Source of the DNA: Glycomyces xiaoerkulensis | GTDB taxonomy: Bacteria > Actinomycetota > Actinomycetes > Mycobacteriales > Micromonosporaceae | Reading direction: 5' to 3' | Assembly: GCF_002798405.1 (NCBI RefSeq) | Contig: NZ_PGGV01000015.1 | Span: forward strand, 123,710 to 187,709 | Length of the DNA: 64,000 nt | In this document: one piece after another, positions 6,758 through 17,147 of the stretch | Layout: each line of letters opens with the position of its first letter | Numbering within the stretch: the first letter of the stretch is position 1 | Made by a program: the position numbers and the translations under genes | The notes under the pieces: generated by a model | Databases searched by the model: none | What the model was told of the DNA's origin: nothing | The model's input: the letters and a program-made list of their open reading frames with translations, nothing else

Positions 6758-8034
6758 CACTGGATCCCGTTCTCCTCGGCGGTCCGGGTGTTCTCCTGAT
6801 GCTCCTCGTAGGAGTGGGCGAACAGGGCGAGCAGTTCGCCGTCCTCCTCGTAGGCGGTGACGAAGAACAGCCAGTCGCCCTCCTCGGGCTCGACCGCGCC
6901 TTCGAGGGCGGCGACGCCGGGGTTGGCGATGGCGCTGGGGAGGTAGCCGGCGTTCTCGGGGGCGCTGGGGGCCCATGGGTTCTCGGGATCGCGCATGACC
7001 TCGAACCAGTTGATCTCCTCGCCGGAGGTGATCGGGTCCTCGCCGTTGAGCTGGCGCCCGTAGTTCCAGATCGCCTCGCTCTCGAAGCAGTTGCAGTTGG
7101 TCTGCTCGTGCTCGAACCAGTTGAGGTAGAGCTTGTTGTACATGACGCGGGAGATCTTGGCGTCGTCCTTGGGGCTGCCGGACTCGGTCTGGATGATCGA
7201 GGCGATCTGGAGGGCCATCCACGGGTGGATCTCGAACTCGCCGCCGGTGGGCGGCTGGAAATCCTGGCCGTCCACGGCGCCGGGGTCGAAGTCGGGGTCG
7301 GGGTCGGAGATCTGGGCGACCCGGTCGACGAAGTCGATCTCCTCGATGGTGGCGTTGAACTTGGCGACCATCTCGGTCAGCATCTGCTCGGCGGTCATGT
7401 TCTCGTTGAACTCGTAGGTCGCCGGGAACAGGAAGCCTTCGACGGACTTGAACTGGCGGTCGCTGAAGCCTTCGAACCACAGCGGGTCGACACCGAGCGC
7501 CTCGGGGTCGGCCGCGGCGGCCTCGAAGTCCTCGATCGGCACGCCGGTGTGCTCGGAGAGCCGCTCGTAGACCTCCATCGAGGTGAAGCCCTCGGGGATG
7601 GTGACCGCGTTGGCCATGCGGTTCTCGGGGTTGGTGAGAATCGCCAGGGCGGCCGCGCCGGACATCTCCTCCTGCATCTCGTAGGCGCCGGGCTGAATGG
7701 TGGTGCCGGAGTCGCCGTCGTCCTCGGAGGCGTTGACGAAGGCCTTCGACGAGGCGACCACGCCTTCGTTGTAGAGCATGTTGCCGATGTCGGCGACCAG
7801 CATGCCCTCGGTGACCTCGACGGTGACGACGGTGCCGTTGCCGTCGCCTTCGAAGTCGGCGACGGTGAAGAACTCCTTGACGACGTTGTTGTACGCCCAC
7901 CAGCCGCCGACGCCGAGGACGCCGAAGAGGACGACCACGAGGGTCATCGCCAGCAGCGAGCTTCCCGACTCCCGTCGGCGGTGCCGCCTCGGCGCGTCCG
8001 CGTGGTCCGACTGCGAGTCAATATCGCCGAGCAT
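6757..8034 (-). CDS. mltG: endolytic peptidoglycan transglycosylase MltG
   Basis: 425 residues of the YceG/MltG family, which cuts nascent glycan strands and sets their length. It has a short basic cytoplasmic head, one membrane helix at 26-47, a LysM-like subdomain, then the catalytic domain. The catalytic Glu is E284 in SIIQTESGS, followed by KISRVMYNKLY, and NPGVAALEGAVEP near the C-terminus is the usual substrate-groove motif. It starts six bases after ruvX and is linked to aroE, the usual actinobacterial order. Confidence 0.95.
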   Translation of the reverse strand: MLGDIDSQSDHADAPRRHRRRESGSSLLAMTLVVVLFGVLGVGGWWAYNNVVKEFFTVADFEGDGNGTVVTVEVTEGMLVADIGNMLYNEGVVASSKAFVNASEDDGDSGTTIQPGAYEMQEEMSGAAALAILTNPENRMANAVTIPEGFTSMEVYERLSEHTGVPIEDFEAAAADPEALGVDPLWFEGFSDRQFKSVEGFLFPATYEFNENMTAEQMLTEMVAKFNATIEEIDFVDRVAQISDPDPDFDPGAVDGQDFQPPTGGEFEIHPWMALQIASIIQTESGSPKDDAKISRVMYNKLYLNWFEHEQTNCNCFESEAIWNYGRQLNGEDPITSGEEINWFEVMRDPENPWAPSAPENAGYLPSAIANPGVAALEGAVEPEEGDWLFFVTAYEEDGELLALFAHSYEEHQENTRTAEENGIQ

Positions 8035-8040
8035 GCTCCG

Positions 8041-8535
8041 TCATTTCCTCCGCCGCTGATCCAACCATTGCTGGAGGATCTCCACCGCCGCCGCTTGATC
8101 GACGACGGAGCGCTTCCGCTTGCCGCGGACGCCCCCCTCATGGAGTCTTCGGGTGGCGACGGCCGTGGTCAGCCGCTCGTCGGTCAGGGTCACCGGCACG
8201 GGGGAGACTCGGTCGGCGAACCGTTCCACCCAGGCCCGGGTGTGTTCGGCGGCCAACCCCTCCTCACCCGAAAGGGTAACGGGTAGGCCGACGACGATCT
8301 CGACGACCTCGTATTCGGAGGCGATCTGGGTGATTTCGCGAATATCGTTAGGTATCTGATCGCCGCGGGTTCGCAATTCGCGACGGACGGTGGCCACCGG
8401 GGTGGCCAGAAGCCCGTCGGCGTCGCACACGGCCACGCCGATGCGGGACTTGCCCAGGTCGATGCCGAGACGGCGGCCCCGCCGCCACTCGGTGGCGGCG
8501 GGGCCGGAGCCTTCGGATTCCACGTCGTCTCTCAT
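8041..8535 (-). CDS. ruvX: Holliday junction resolvase-like protein RuvX (YqgF)
   Basis: A 164-residue RNase H-fold protein of the YqgF family, implicated in processing the 5' end of pre-16S rRNA. The acidic motifs are present: [15 protein letters not shown] (first Asp), [15 protein letters not shown], and TDERLTT (acidic pair), with the last Asp in [17 protein letters not shown]. The first 25 residues are a variable extension. The ATG overlaps the alaS stop by the ATGA motif. Confidence 0.93.
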   Translation of the reverse strand: MRDDVESEGSGPAATEWRRGRRLGIDLGKSRIGVAVCDADGLLATPVATVRRELRTRGDQIPNDIREITQIASEYEVVEIVVGLPVTLSGEEGLAAEHTRAWVERFADRVSPVPVTLTDERLTTAVATRRLHEGGVRGKRKRSVVDQAAAVEILQQWLDQRRRK

Positions 8536-11210
8536 GCGGCGACGGCGCGCACGACGTCGTCGAGCAGCCGGTCGGCCTGGTCGGCGGGCAGCCCGCCGCC
8601 CTGGGCGATGTCGTCGTTGCCGCCGCCGCGGCCCGACATCGCGCTCTTGACCAGGTCGGCCGCGCTGAAGTGCCGGGCCTTCGCCGCGGCGTTGAGGCCG
8701 ACGACGACGCTGGCCTTGCCTCCGGCCGTGGCCACGACCGCCGCAACGCCCGCCTCGGATTCGGGCAGGTGCGAACGGATCTGCATCGCGAGTTTGCGGA
8801 CGTCGCCGCCCTTGGTGCCGTCGGGGGCCTTGACCGCCGCGACTTTGACCGCGCCGACCTGCCTCGCCTCCTTGGCGTAGTCGGCGGCCTTGGACATCAC
8901 GATCTGGCTGCGCAACTGCGCGAGTTCCTTTTCGGCGTCCTTGAGCTGCGCGATCGTGGACTCGACGCGGTCGCGGACCTGCTCGTTCGGGACCTTGTAG
9001 AGCGAGGCGAGCTGGTTGACCAGCGCGTGCTCGCGGGCCAAGAACTGAAAAGCGTCGATGCCGACGAGCGCTTCGACGCGGCGCACGCCCGAGCCGATGG
9101 ACGACTCGGAGAGGAACTTGACCACGCCGAGCTGCCCGGAGCGGCCCGCGTGCGTGCCCCCGCACAGCTCGCGGGCGTAGTCGCCGACCTCGACGACCCG
9201 GACCTCGTCGCCGTACTTCTCGCCGAACAGCGCCATCGCGCCGAGCGCCTTCGCCTCGGCCATGGAGGTGGTGAAGGCCTTGACCTGGAGGTCGTGTTCG
9301 AGGATCTCGTTGACCTGCTGCTCGGCGTCGTGGAGCACGCTCTCGGGGACCTGGCCGGGCGTGTTGAAGTCGAAGCGGAGCCGGCCCGGCGCGTTCAGCG
9401 AGCCCGCCTGGGTCGCCGATTCGCCGAGGAAGTTCCGCATCGCGGTGTGGACCAAGTGGGTGGCGGTGTGGGCGCGGCTGATAGCGCCGCGGCGGCGGCG
9501 GTCGATCTGCGCGTACGCGGTGTCCCCTTCGATGATGCCGCCGCGCAGCACCTTCGCCTTGTGGACGATCAGGCCCGGCACCGGGCTCTGAACGTCGAAG
9601 ACCTCCAACTCGCCCGAACCGACCGTGATGTGGCCGCCGTCGGGCTGCTGGCCGCCGCCTTCGGCGTAGAACGGGGTCGCCTTGAGGACGATTTCGACCT
9701 CGTCGCCTTCGGCCGCGTCGCGGACGCGGCCGTCGGATCCGACGATGGCGAGCACGTCGGTCTCGCGGGAGTCCTCGGTGTAGCCGGTGAAGGCCGAGGT
9801 GCCGCCGGTGTCGCGGATCTCGTGGTAGACCGAGAGGTCGATGTGCCCGGTCTTGCGGGCCTCGGCGTCGGCCTTGGCGCGCGCCTTCTGCTCGGCCATG
9901 AGGCGCCGGAAGCCGTCCTCGTCGACCGCCAGACCGTGCTCTTCGGCCATCTCGAGGGTCAGGTCGATCGGGAATCCGTAGGTGTCGTGCAGTTCGAACG
10001 CCTTCGAGCCGGCCAGGGAGGACCGGCCGCCCCGCTTGGTCTCATTGACGGCCAGGTCGAGGATCTCGGTGCCGCGCTTGAGGGTGGACAGGAACGACTC
10101 CTCCTCGTTGTAGGCGTAGGAGGAGATGCGCTCGAAGTCCTCGGCGATCTCGGGGTAGGCCGGGGCCATGCGGTCGCGCGCGACCGGCAGCAGCTCCGGC
10201 AGCGCGGGCTTGTCGTAGCCGAGCAGGCGCACCGCGCGGATGGCGCGGCGCATGATGCGGCGCAGCACGTAGCCGCGGCCCTCGTTGGAGGGCACGACGC
10301 CGTCGCCGATGAGCATCAGCGCGCTGCGGACGTGGTCGGCGACGATCCGGAAGCGGACGTCGTCCGGGTGCGACTCGGAGGCGGTGTGCGAGGTGGAGAC
10401 GCCGTAGCGGCGGCCGGTCAGCTCGGCGGTCTTGTCGATCAGCGGGCGGACCTGGTCGGTCTCGTACATGTTGTCGACGCCCTGGAGGACCGCCGCCATG
10501 CGCTCCATGCCCATGCCGGTGTCGATGTTCTTCTTGGGCAGGTCGCCGAGGATCTCGTAGTCCTCCTTGGCCGGGCCGCCGCCCCGCTCCTGCTGCATGA
10601 ACACCAGGTTCCAGTACTCGATGTAGCGGTCCTCGTCGACCTCGGGGCCGCCTTCGGGCCCGTAGTCGGGGCCGCGGTCGTAGTAGAGCTCCGAGCACGG
10701 CCCGCAGGGGCCCGGGATCCCCATCGACCACATGTTGTCGGCCTGGCCGCGGCGCACGATCCGCTCCTTGGGCAGGCCCACCACGCGGTGCCAGATGTCG
10801 ATGGCCTCGTCGTCGTCGTGGTAGACGGTGGCCCAGATCTTCTCGGGGTCGAGGCCGAATCCGCCGTCCTCGACCGAGCCGGTCGACAGGTCCCAGGCGA
10901 ACCGGATGGCCTGCTCCTTGAAGTAGTCCCCGAAGGAGAAGTTGCCGTTCATCTGGAAGAACGTGCCGTGGCGGGAGGTCTTGCCCACCTCGTCGATGTC
11001 GGGGGTGCGCAGGCACTTCTGGATCGAGGTCGCCCGCGGCCACGGCGGGCTCGCCTGGCCGAGGAAGTAGGGCACGAACTGGACCATGCCCGCGTTGATG
11101 AACAGCAGGTTGGGGTCCTCAATCGCCGGCAGGGGTGCGCTGGGGACCACCGTATGGCCGTTGGATTCGAAGAACTTCAGAAACCGGCGTTGGATTTCAG
11201 CGGTCTCCAT
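8532..11210 (-). CDS. alaS: alanyl-tRNA synthetase
   Basis: 892 residues, full length. The class II catalytic core begins [14 protein letters not shown] and includes the AMP-site text [18 protein letters not shown]. The editing domain carries the zinc motif HTATHLVHT and [10 protein letters not shown], which remove Ser and Gly mischarged on tRNA-Ala. The C-terminal part has a coiled segment ([18 protein letters not shown]) and a DHHA1 end with [16 protein letters not shown] prefer the ATG at 11210 because GGAGG lies five bases before it; the in-frame GTG two codons upstream overlaps that site. The gene follows DUF6167 by 17 bases. Confidence 0.97.
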   Translation of the reverse strand: METAEIQRRFLKFFESNGHTVVPSAPLPAIEDPNLLFINAGMVQFVPYFLGQASPPWPRATSIQKCLRTPDIDEVGKTSRHGTFFQMNGNFSFGDYFKEQAIRFAWDLSTGSVEDGGFGLDPEKIWATVYHDDDEAIDIWHRVVGLPKERIVRRGQADNMWSMGIPGPCGPCSELYYDRGPDYGPEGGPEVDEDRYIEYWNLVFMQQERGGGPAKEDYEILGDLPKKNIDTGMGMERMAAVLQGVDNMYETDQVRPLIDKTAELTGRRYGVSTSHTASESHPDDVRFRIVADHVRSALMLIGDGVVPSNEGRGYVLRRIMRRAIRAVRLLGYDKPALPELLPVARDRMAPAYPEIAEDFERISSYAYNEEESFLSTLKRGTEILDLAVNETKRGGRSSLAGSKAFELHDTYGFPIDLTLEMAEEHGLAVDEDGFRRLMAEQKARAKADAEARKTGHIDLSVYHEIRDTGGTSAFTGYTEDSRETDVLAIVGSDGRVRDAAEGDEVEIVLKATPFYAEGGGQQPDGGHITVGSGELEVFDVQSPVPGLIVHKAKVLRGGIIEGDTAYAQIDRRRRGAISRAHTATHLVHTAMRNFLGESATQAGSLNAPGRLRFDFNTPGQVPESVLHDAEQQVNEILEHDLQVKAFTTSMAEAKALGAMALFGEKYGDEVRVVEVGDYARELCGGTHAGRSGQLGVVKFLSESSIGSGVRRVEALVGIDAFQFLAREHALVNQLASLYKVPNEQVRDRVESTIAQLKDAEKELAQLRSQIVMSKAADYAKEARQVGAVKVAAVKAPDGTKGGDVRKLAMQIRSHLPESEAGVAAVVATAGGKASVVVGLNAAAKARHFSAADLVKSAMSGRGGGNDDIAQGGGLPADQADRLLDDVVRAVAA

Positions 11211-11227
11211 GGGCACCTCCCTCAGTG

Positions 11228-11524
11228 CTAGTCGTGCCGGACCTGCGGCGTCTCGGCGTCGTCTTCGGCTTCGGCTTCGGCGAGCAGCGGCGTGACGTCG
11301 TCGCCGCGCTCGAAGGCGTCGAGCAGTTCGGCCTCCTTGGCCCGCTTGGCCTCGGAGACGTCGGCCCAGAAGGCCCTCATCGACTGCCCCATTTCAGCAC
11401 CGGCGCCGCTCAGCCGGTCGGCGACCCCGCCGGGAGTGATGGATTCGGCGGCCTTGGTGATTTTGCGGACCACGACGACGCCGACGGCGACACCGATGCC
11501 TACCCAGATCATCCGCTTGAACAC
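11228..11524 (-). CDS. DUF6167 family protein
   Basis: A 98-residue protein with one N-terminal membrane helix ([19 protein letters not shown]), a short amphipathic region ([25 protein letters not shown]) and an acidic tail. This family is found between a DUF948 gene and alaS in many actinobacteria, as here. Function unknown. It starts 14 bases after the DUF948 gene. Confidence 0.85.
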   Translation of the reverse strand: MFKRMIWVGIGVAVGVVVVRKITKAAESITPGGVADRLSGAGAEMGQSMRAFWADVSEAKRAKEAELLDAFERGDDVTPLLAEAEAEDDAETPQVRHD

Positions 11525-11538
11525 GGGTTCTCCTCAAA

Positions 11539-12048
11539 CTATTTCCGACGCTTGCGGCTCTTGCGGTCCTTGCGGGCCTGCTTGCGCTCGCGTTTGGTCT
11601 GCTTGGAGGCCTCGACCATGCGGCGCACCTGCTCCTCGTCGGCCTCCTGGCCCCGGCGCTTGACCGCCGACCGCAGGCCGAAGCCGAATGCGGCGGCCTT
11701 GACCAGCGGCGAGCCGACCGCGGAGGTGACCAGGCTGGTGATGTTGGCGACGTTGGAGGAGATGTGGGCGGCGTTGCCGGTGATGGACCCGACCTTCTCG
11801 AGTTCACCGTCGACCTTCACCAGGGACTCGTTGACGTTCTCGACGGTGGTGTTGAGATTGCGCAGCAGCGGGCCGACCTCGCGGTCGACCCGGTCGAGCG
11901 TCCGACCGGCCCTGGTCACGATCTTGTTGCGCACGCTGATGAGCACGAAACTCAGTACGACACAAAGGATCAGTATGGCGATCCCCGTGAGGGCCGCGAA
12001 CAGATCCCAACCGTCGTTGAACTCCAATGCCAACGTCTCCTCCGGCAC
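11539..12048 (-). CDS. DUF948 domain-containing membrane protein
   Basis: A 169-residue protein: an N-terminal membrane helix (LFAALTGIAILILCVVLSFV), then a long heptad-rich helical stretch (TLDRVDREVGPLLRNLNTT and onward) typical of DUF948, a Gly/Ala segment and a strongly basic end (KQTKRERKQARKDRKSRKRRK pattern). The start is uncertain: GTG at 12048 has GGGGG before it, but GGAGGAG inside the frame would suit a TTG about five codons later. It heads the alaS operon. Function unknown. Confidence 0.83.
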   Translation of the reverse strand: MPEETLALEFNDGWDLFAALTGIAILILCVVLSFVLISVRNKIVTRAGRTLDRVDREVGPLLRNLNTTVENVNESLVKVDGELEKVGSITGNAAHISSNVANITSLVTSAVGSPLVKAAAFGFGLRSAVKRRGQEADEEQVRRMVEASKQTKRERKQARKDRKSRKRRK

Positions 12049-12230
12049 GACTTCCCCCTCGACGAAGAACCGACCGCATCGGTGCGGCCGTTAGTGATTC
12101 CTGGCTTTCGCGCATGACCAGCGCAGCCCTGACCTTACCGTGCGGTTCCGGATGGAAGGCGCAATGGGGCGCACCCGGAGCGGCCCGGGCCGTGTCCCGT
12201 GCCTCCGGCCGAGGTCGAGTCCACTTGAGC

Positions 12231-12803
12231 TCAGGCGTCATCGGCGACCGTGCCGCGCTCTTCGGCCAGGCGCGGCAGCGCGGCCTGCGAGGCCAGCACG
12301 GCGGTCACCTCCGAGCCCGTGCACGAGCCGCGATCGTCGCAGGCGGCCGGCACCACCCACAGCTCCAGGAACAGTTGGTCGCGGACGTAGCAGCCCCCTT
12401 CACCGGGGCCGCCGACGCACAGTCCCTCGTCGGCCGGAAGCCATCCGCTCTCCAGCGCGGCCCGCCCGAATTCGCGGTGGGTGTCCTCCACCGGGCCCTC
12501 GGAGGTCCAGGTGCGCATCCGCACCCGGCACTCCCCCAGGCACCAGCGGCTGCCGTAGGTCCGGTCGGCGACGCTGGTGGCGGCCCAGGCCGGGACCTCG
12601 AGCGCGTCGGCCGCACGGTGGGTCGGGTCGACGGTGGCCGCGCGCCCCAGCCACAGGACAGCGGCGACCAGCAGGACGGCCGCTCCGGCGACGGCCTGGA
12701 CCGTCAGGCGGAGCCGCTCGACCCGGCGTCCGGCGGCCATGACGGCCTCGGCGATCCGGTCGGCCGAGCGCGCGGAGCCGGGCGGCGGCTCCTCACCGGT
12801 CAT
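12231..12803 (-). CDS. single-pass membrane protein with a Cys-containing outer domain (unknown)
   Basis: 190 residues from the ATG at 12803, which lies inside the last codons of rarA (overlap 11 bases), so the two are co-translated. A cytoplasmic head of about 35 residues is followed by a helix ([20 protein letters not shown]) and an outer domain with paired cysteines ([30 protein letters not shown]) likely forming disulfides. I do not recognise the family. Confidence 0.7.
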   Translation of the reverse strand: MTGEEPPPGSARSADRIAEAVMAAGRRVERLRLTVQAVAGAAVLLVAAVLWLGRAATVDPTHRAADALEVPAWAATSVADRTYGSRWCLGECRVRMRTWTSEGPVEDTHREFGRAALESGWLPADEGLCVGGPGEGGCYVRDQLFLELWVVPAACDDRGSCTGSEVTAVLASQAALPRLAEERGTVADDA

Positions 12804-14166
12804 CGGCGCCCTTCCGCACGATCCGGCGGATCTTGGCCAGCCGGTCGTCGATCTCGGCCTCCTCGCCGTGGCGGGTGGGCCGGTAGTAGTCGCGGTCGGC
12901 GACCGCATCGGGGGCGTACCGCTGCGGCACGACGCCGAGCGGGTCGTTGTGCGGGTAGACGTAGCCGGCGCCGTGGCCGAGTTCGGCGGCGCCCCGGTAG
13001 TGGCCGTCGCGCAGGTCGGCCGGGACCGGGCCGATGGCGCCGGCGCGGACGTCGGCGACGGCCTCGTCGACGGCGGCGATGACGGCGTTGGACTTGGGGG
13101 CGGTGGCGAGGTGGATCACGGCCTGGGCGAGGTTGATGCGGCATTCGGGCAGGCCGATGCGTTCGACGGCGGTGGCCGCGGCTGTGGCGGTCTGGAGCGC
13201 GGCGGGGTCGGCCATGCCGACGTCCTCGGAGGCGAAGACGACCATGCGGCGGGCGATGAAGCGGGGGTCCTCGCCGGCGACGATCATCCGGGCGAGGTAG
13301 TGCATGGCGGCGTCGACGTCGGAGCCGCGCAGGCTCTTGATGAAGGCGCTGGCGATATCGTAGTGGCCGTCGCCGTCGCGGTCGTAGCGGACGGCGGCGG
13401 TGTCGATGGCGGCCTCGACCAGGCCCACGGTGACGGTGGGGTCGCCCTCGGCTTCGGCGGTGGAGGCGGCGGCCTCGAGGGCGGTGAGGGCCTTGCGGGC
13501 GTCGCCGCCGGCGGTGCGGACGAGGTGGTCGCGGGCCTCGTCGGTGAGATCGAGGGCCCCGTCGAGCCCGCGCGGGTCGGTCACGGCGCGGTCGACGACG
13601 GCGGCGACGTCGGCGTCGCCGAGTTCGCGGAGCGAGAGCAGGACGCAGCGGCTGACCAGTGGTGCGACGACCGAGAAGTAGGGGTTCTCGGTGGTGGCGG
13701 CCAGGAGGGTGATGGTGCGGTCTTCGACGGCGCCGAGCAGGGAGTCCTGCTGGGTCTTGTTGAAGCGGTGGACCTCGTCGATGAACAGGATGGTCTGGGG
13801 TCCGCCGGTGCGGCGGACCCGGCGGGCCTCCTCGATGGCGGCGCGGACGTCCTTGACCCCGGAGTTGAGGGCGGACATGGCGCGGAAGCGGCGGTCGTCG
13901 GCGTCGGCGACGAGGCGGGCGATGGTGGTCTTGCCGGAGCCGGGCGGGCCCCAGAGGATGACCGACATCGGCTGGCCGCCTTCGACGACCTGGCGCAGCG
14001 GCGAGCCGGGTGTGAGCAGGTGCTCCTGCCCGACCAGCTCGTCGAGTGCGCGGGGCCGCATCCGGACGGCCAGGGGCTCGTCGCCGGTGGCCGGGCCCGA
14101 ACCGAAGCCGCCGGTCCCGCGGTCCCGCGGCGACTCGGCCACTTCGAACAACCCTGGTGCATCCAT
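12793..14166 (-). CDS. rarA: replication-associated recombination protein A (RarA/MgsA)
   Basis: A 457-residue AAA+ ATPase that acts at stalled forks with the clamp-loader fold. It has Walker [10 protein letters not shown], Walker [16 protein letters not shown], sensor I ATTENPYF, the Arg finger SRCVLLS, and the C-terminal tetramerisation domain ([36 protein letters not shown]). The start ATG at 14166 follows GGTGAG closely; an upstream ATG at 14193 is less likely. Confidence 0.94.
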   Translation of the reverse strand: MDAPGLFEVAESPRDRGTGGFGSGPATGDEPLAVRMRPRALDELVGQEHLLTPGSPLRQVVEGGQPMSVILWGPPGSGKTTIARLVADADDRRFRAMSALNSGVKDVRAAIEEARRVRRTGGPQTILFIDEVHRFNKTQQDSLLGAVEDRTITLLAATTENPYFSVVAPLVSRCVLLSLRELGDADVAAVVDRAVTDPRGLDGALDLTDEARDHLVRTAGGDARKALTALEAAASTAEAEGDPTVTVGLVEAAIDTAAVRYDRDGDGHYDIASAFIKSLRGSDVDAAMHYLARMIVAGEDPRFIARRMVVFASEDVGMADPAALQTATAAATAVERIGLPECRINLAQAVIHLATAPKSNAVIAAVDEAVADVRAGAIGPVPADLRDGHYRGAAELGHGAGYVYPHNDPLGVVPQRYAPDAVADRDYYRPTRHGEEAEIDDRLAKIRRIVRKGADDR

Positions 14167-14259
14167 CTCACCACAAGCGTAAGTCATCTGCATGCGCAGA
14201 CCGAATCACCAAGGCCCGCGGAGTCCGGGTCGGTTCAGGCGCTTTGGGCTTGTGCGGCA

Positions 14260-14288
14260 TTGACATACGTGTTTCGGCTGCTTTATCG
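14260..14288 (+). promoter_or_regulatory. promoter of cstA
   Basis: TTGACA and TTATCG separated by exactly 17 bases, about 50 bases before the cstA start. The -35 box is perfect. This is one of the clearest sigma-70-type promoters in the window. Confidence 0.6.
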
Positions 14289-14339
14289 TGTTCTCACCGT
14301 TGAGTTGCCTGGGTCACAACTGCACCTGGAGGCCAGCCC

Positions 14340-16076
14340 ATGCCTGCGTTCTTCCTGGCGATCTCAGTGCTCGCACTGTTCGCCTGCGGGTTCATCTTCT
14401 ACTCCCGATACCTCGCCGAAAAGGTCTACCGACTCGACCCGGCCTACGTCACCCCGGCCCACCGCTACCGGGACGGGGTGGACTTCGTCCCCACCAACAA
14501 AAACGTCCTATTCGGACACCATTTCACCTCCGTGGCCGGAGCCGCGCCCATCGTCGGACCGGCCATCGCCGTCTTCTGGGGCTGGCTGCCGGCCCTGCTG
14601 TGGATCGTCGTCGGCACCATCGTGGCCGCCGGCGTCCACGACTTCGGCGCGCTCGTCCTCTCGGTGCGCCACCGAGCCAGAGGCATCGGCACCCTGACCA
14701 AGGACGTGATCGGCGCACGCGCCGGGACGCTGTTCCTGGTCATCATCTTCTTCCTGCTGACCCTCGTCAACGCCGTGTTCGCGGTGGTGATCGGGAACCT
14801 GCTGGTCGCCAACCCCGGCGCGGTCATCCCGATCTTCGGCGAGATCCCGATCGCGATCGCCATCGGCTACTACGTCTACCGGCGGCGGAGCGCGGCGCTC
14901 GTGCCCAGCCTGCTCGGGGTCGCGGCCCTCTACGTGCTCATCTGGGTCGGCCAGGCCTACCCGATCGAGATCACCGGCCTGGCCGAGGCCCTCGGCGTCG
15001 AGCAGACCCGCAACGTGTGGATCGTGATCCTGTTCGCCTACACCTTCTTCGCCTCCCGCATCCCGGTGTGGGTGCTCCTGCAACCGCGCGACTACATCAA
15101 CTCCCACCAGCTTTTCGTGGCGCTGGCGGTCGTGCTGCTGGGCGTCGGCGTGGGATGGAACACGATGGTCGCCCCGGCCATCAACGCCGTCCCCGACGAC
15201 AGCCCCAGCATCTTCCCGTTCCTGTTCATCACGATCGCGTGCGGCGCGATTTCGGGATTCCACTGCCTGGTCTCCTCCGGCACCACCGCCAAGCAGCTCG
15301 ACAAGGAGACCGATGCGCGGTACGTAGGCTACGGCGCCGCCATCGGCGAGGGCACGCTCGCGCTGTGCTCGGTGCTGGCCGTCGGCGCCGGCGTCGCCGC
15401 CACGCAGGCCGAGTGGGACGGACTCTACGCCGACTTCTCGACCGCCTCGGGCGGAGCGGTCGGCAACTTCGTCAACGGCGTCGCCTCGTTCGCCGGCAAC
15501 CTCGGGATCCCGATGGACTACGCGGTGGTCTTCGCGGCGGTCGTGGTCATCTCCTTCGCTGCGACCACGATGGACACCGGAGTCCGCCTGCAGCGCTATG
15601 TGGTGCAGGAGATCTCGCACCTCGCCGGGTGGCGACGCCCGGCGAACAGCCTCACCGCGGCCGGACTGATCGCGGTGGGCGTGCCGCTGGCCCTGGCGCT
15701 CCTGCCCGGCGGCGGCGACGCCGGCTACGCCTTCGGCGTGCTGTGGCAGTTGTTCGGCACCACCAACCAACTGCTGGCCGGCCTGGCGCTGGCGGTGATC
15801 GCGGTGTGGGTGCTCAAGCGCCGCGCCAACCCGCTCGCGCAGCTCGTTCCGCTGGTCTTCCTGGTCGGGATGACCACGTGGGCGCTGGTGGTCAACCTGC
15901 GCAACTTCATCGAGGCCGGCGAGTGGGTGCTCGCGCCGCTCGACGCGGTCATCTTCGTGCTGGCGGTGTGGATGATCGTCGAGGCCGGCCGGGCCGTGGC
16001 CGGGGCGTGGCCCGACCGCAGGGGCCCGGCCCGGAGGGCGCCGTCCGAGGAGCTCGAGGAAGAGGTCAATCCCTAG
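14340..16076 (+). CDS. cstA: CstA-family pyruvate/peptide carbon-starvation transporter
   Basis: 578 residues, about 16 membrane helices. The opening GHHFTSVAGAAPIVGPAIAV and the segment GALVLSVRHRARGIGT are CstA hallmarks, as are FHCLVSSGTTAKQLD and TTMDTGVRLQRYVVQE. It is shorter than E. coli CstA (701) and belongs to the compact type found in actinobacteria, reported to import pyruvate. The ATG follows GGAGG by seven bases. It stands alone between its own promoter and a strong bidirectional terminator. Confidence 0.93.
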   Translation: MPAFFLAISVLALFACGFIFYSRYLAEKVYRLDPAYVTPAHRYRDGVDFVPTNKNVLFGHHFTSVAGAAPIVGPAIAVFWGWLPALLWIVVGTIVAAGVHDFGALVLSVRHRARGIGTLTKDVIGARAGTLFLVIIFFLLTLVNAVFAVVIGNLLVANPGAVIPIFGEIPIAIAIGYYVYRRRSAALVPSLLGVAALYVLIWVGQAYPIEITGLAEALGVEQTRNVWIVILFAYTFFASRIPVWVLLQPRDYINSHQLFVALAVVLLGVGVGWNTMVAPAINAVPDDSPSIFPFLFITIACGAISGFHCLVSSGTTAKQLDKETDARYVGYGAAIGEGTLALCSVLAVGAGVAATQAEWDGLYADFSTASGGAVGNFVNGVASFAGNLGIPMDYAVVFAAVVVISFAATTMDTGVRLQRYVVQEISHLAGWRRPANSLTAAGLIAVGVPLALALLPGGGDAGYAFGVLWQLFGTTNQLLAGLALAVIAVWVLKRRANPLAQLVPLVFLVGMTTWALVVNLRNFIEAGEWVLAPLDAVIFVLAVWMIVEAGRAVAGAWPDRRGPARRAPSEELEEEVNP

Positions 16077-16084
16077 CAGCGTGA

Positions 16085-16113
16085 AGGCCCGCCGGGCGAT
16101 GCCCGGCGGGCCT
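16085..16113. terminator. bidirectional terminator between cstA and the lipoprotein gene
   Basis: A perfect 13-base stem (AGGCCCGCCGGGC and its complement) with a GAT loop, in the gap between two convergent genes. Confidence 0.8.
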
Positions 16114-16130
16114 CTGCGATCGGTCGACGC

Positions 16131-17024
16131 TCAGCCGCCCATCATGGCGAAGTCCTCGAAGGGGTGGATGTTGTCCGAATCGGGGACGGAGATGTCGTAG
16201 TCGCCGCCGATTTCGACGATCTCGCTGACCATGCGCATGGTCATGCCCTCGATCTCGGGCAGGGTCATCTCCATCGACTCCAGCAGGCCGCGGTCGTCGA
16301 TGGTGACCGTCAGCTCGGTCTCGCCGGCGAATTCGGCTCCGTTGGCCCCGGCGCCGGTCGCCCCCATCATGGTCTCCATGGCCTCGCTGTCGGCGCTCAG
16401 GGTGCCGGTGTAGACCCCGTCGCCGGTCTCCTCGACGTCGCCCAGCTCCTCGAGCATCAGCTCGGTCTGCTCGGCCAGGTCGAAGCTACCGAACTCCTGG
16501 TAGAGCTCGCTCAGCTCGCCCTGCTCGTTCAGGTCCAGGGTGAACCAGGCGTCCTCGCCGAAGTCCTCGGCCAGCATGGCGAACATGCCGCCGGAGAACT
16601 GCATGTAGATCACATCGTCCACGATGATCGACTCGGAGTGCATGTCGGAGAACATGGTCTCCATCATCTCGTTCGCCTCGGGGTCGTCGGGCATGTCCTC
16701 CCCCATGGCCTCCATGATGGCGCTCATGTACATGTCCTGGGACGAGCGGGCCGACTCACCGTCGCTGACGCTCGTCATATCCATGAAGTCGATGTCGTCG
16801 ACGGTCATCGAGGATTCCATCTTGTACGACTCGGAGTCGAGCCCCTCGTACGAGGCCAGGACCGTCTCGTGGGGGCTGAGTTGAGCGGCCGCATCGTCTT
16901 CCTGCGCCTCGTCCGCGGTGTCCTCCGAATCCGAGCTGGTTTCGGGGCTGCACGCGGCGAGGGCGAGCGCGAACGCGGGAACGGCGACCGCTCCGGCGAG
17001 GCGGCGGGTGGTCGAGGTAGGCAT
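16131..17024 (-). CDS. LppX/LprG-like secreted lipoprotein (probable)
   Basis: 297 residues from the ATG at 17024, which has AAGGAGG seven bases before it. It has a lipoprotein signal peptide with lipobox ALAAC (C25), then an acidic linker. The mature part (YKMESSMTVDDIDF, VIYMQFSGGMF, AWFTLDLNEQGELSELYQ, LTVTIDDRGLLESMEM) is the half-beta-barrel pattern of LppX_LprAFG-type or DUF6612-like lipoproteins, which carry lipids or glycolipids to the envelope in mycobacteria. It is unusually rich in Met, Glu and Asp. Family assignment is by pattern only. Confidence 0.75.
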   Translation of the reverse strand: MPTSTTRRLAGAVAVPAFALALAACSPETSSDSEDTADEAQEDDAAAQLSPHETVLASYEGLDSESYKMESSMTVDDIDFMDMTSVSDGESARSSQDMYMSAIMEAMGEDMPDDPEANEMMETMFSDMHSESIIVDDVIYMQFSGGMFAMLAEDFGEDAWFTLDLNEQGELSELYQEFGSFDLAEQTELMLEELGDVEETGDGVYTGTLSADSEAMETMMGATGAGANGAEFAGETELTVTIDDRGLLESMEMTLPEIEGMTMRMVSEIVEIGGDYDISVPDSDNIHPFEDFAMMGG

Positions 17025-17147
17025 CGACGTCCTCCTTATTGGGGTGCGAGTTTCCAATCCACACATTACAGCGAAGCCGCCACGCGCGCCCGCCCGGCAA
17101 CGCTGGCATCGCCGCCGGTCCCGACCGTTCGGGGACGTCGGCCGCGG

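Noticed and set aside
8670..11231. An 853-codon plus-strand frame opposite alaS
   Set aside because: Same shadow effect; alaS is certain on the minus strand.
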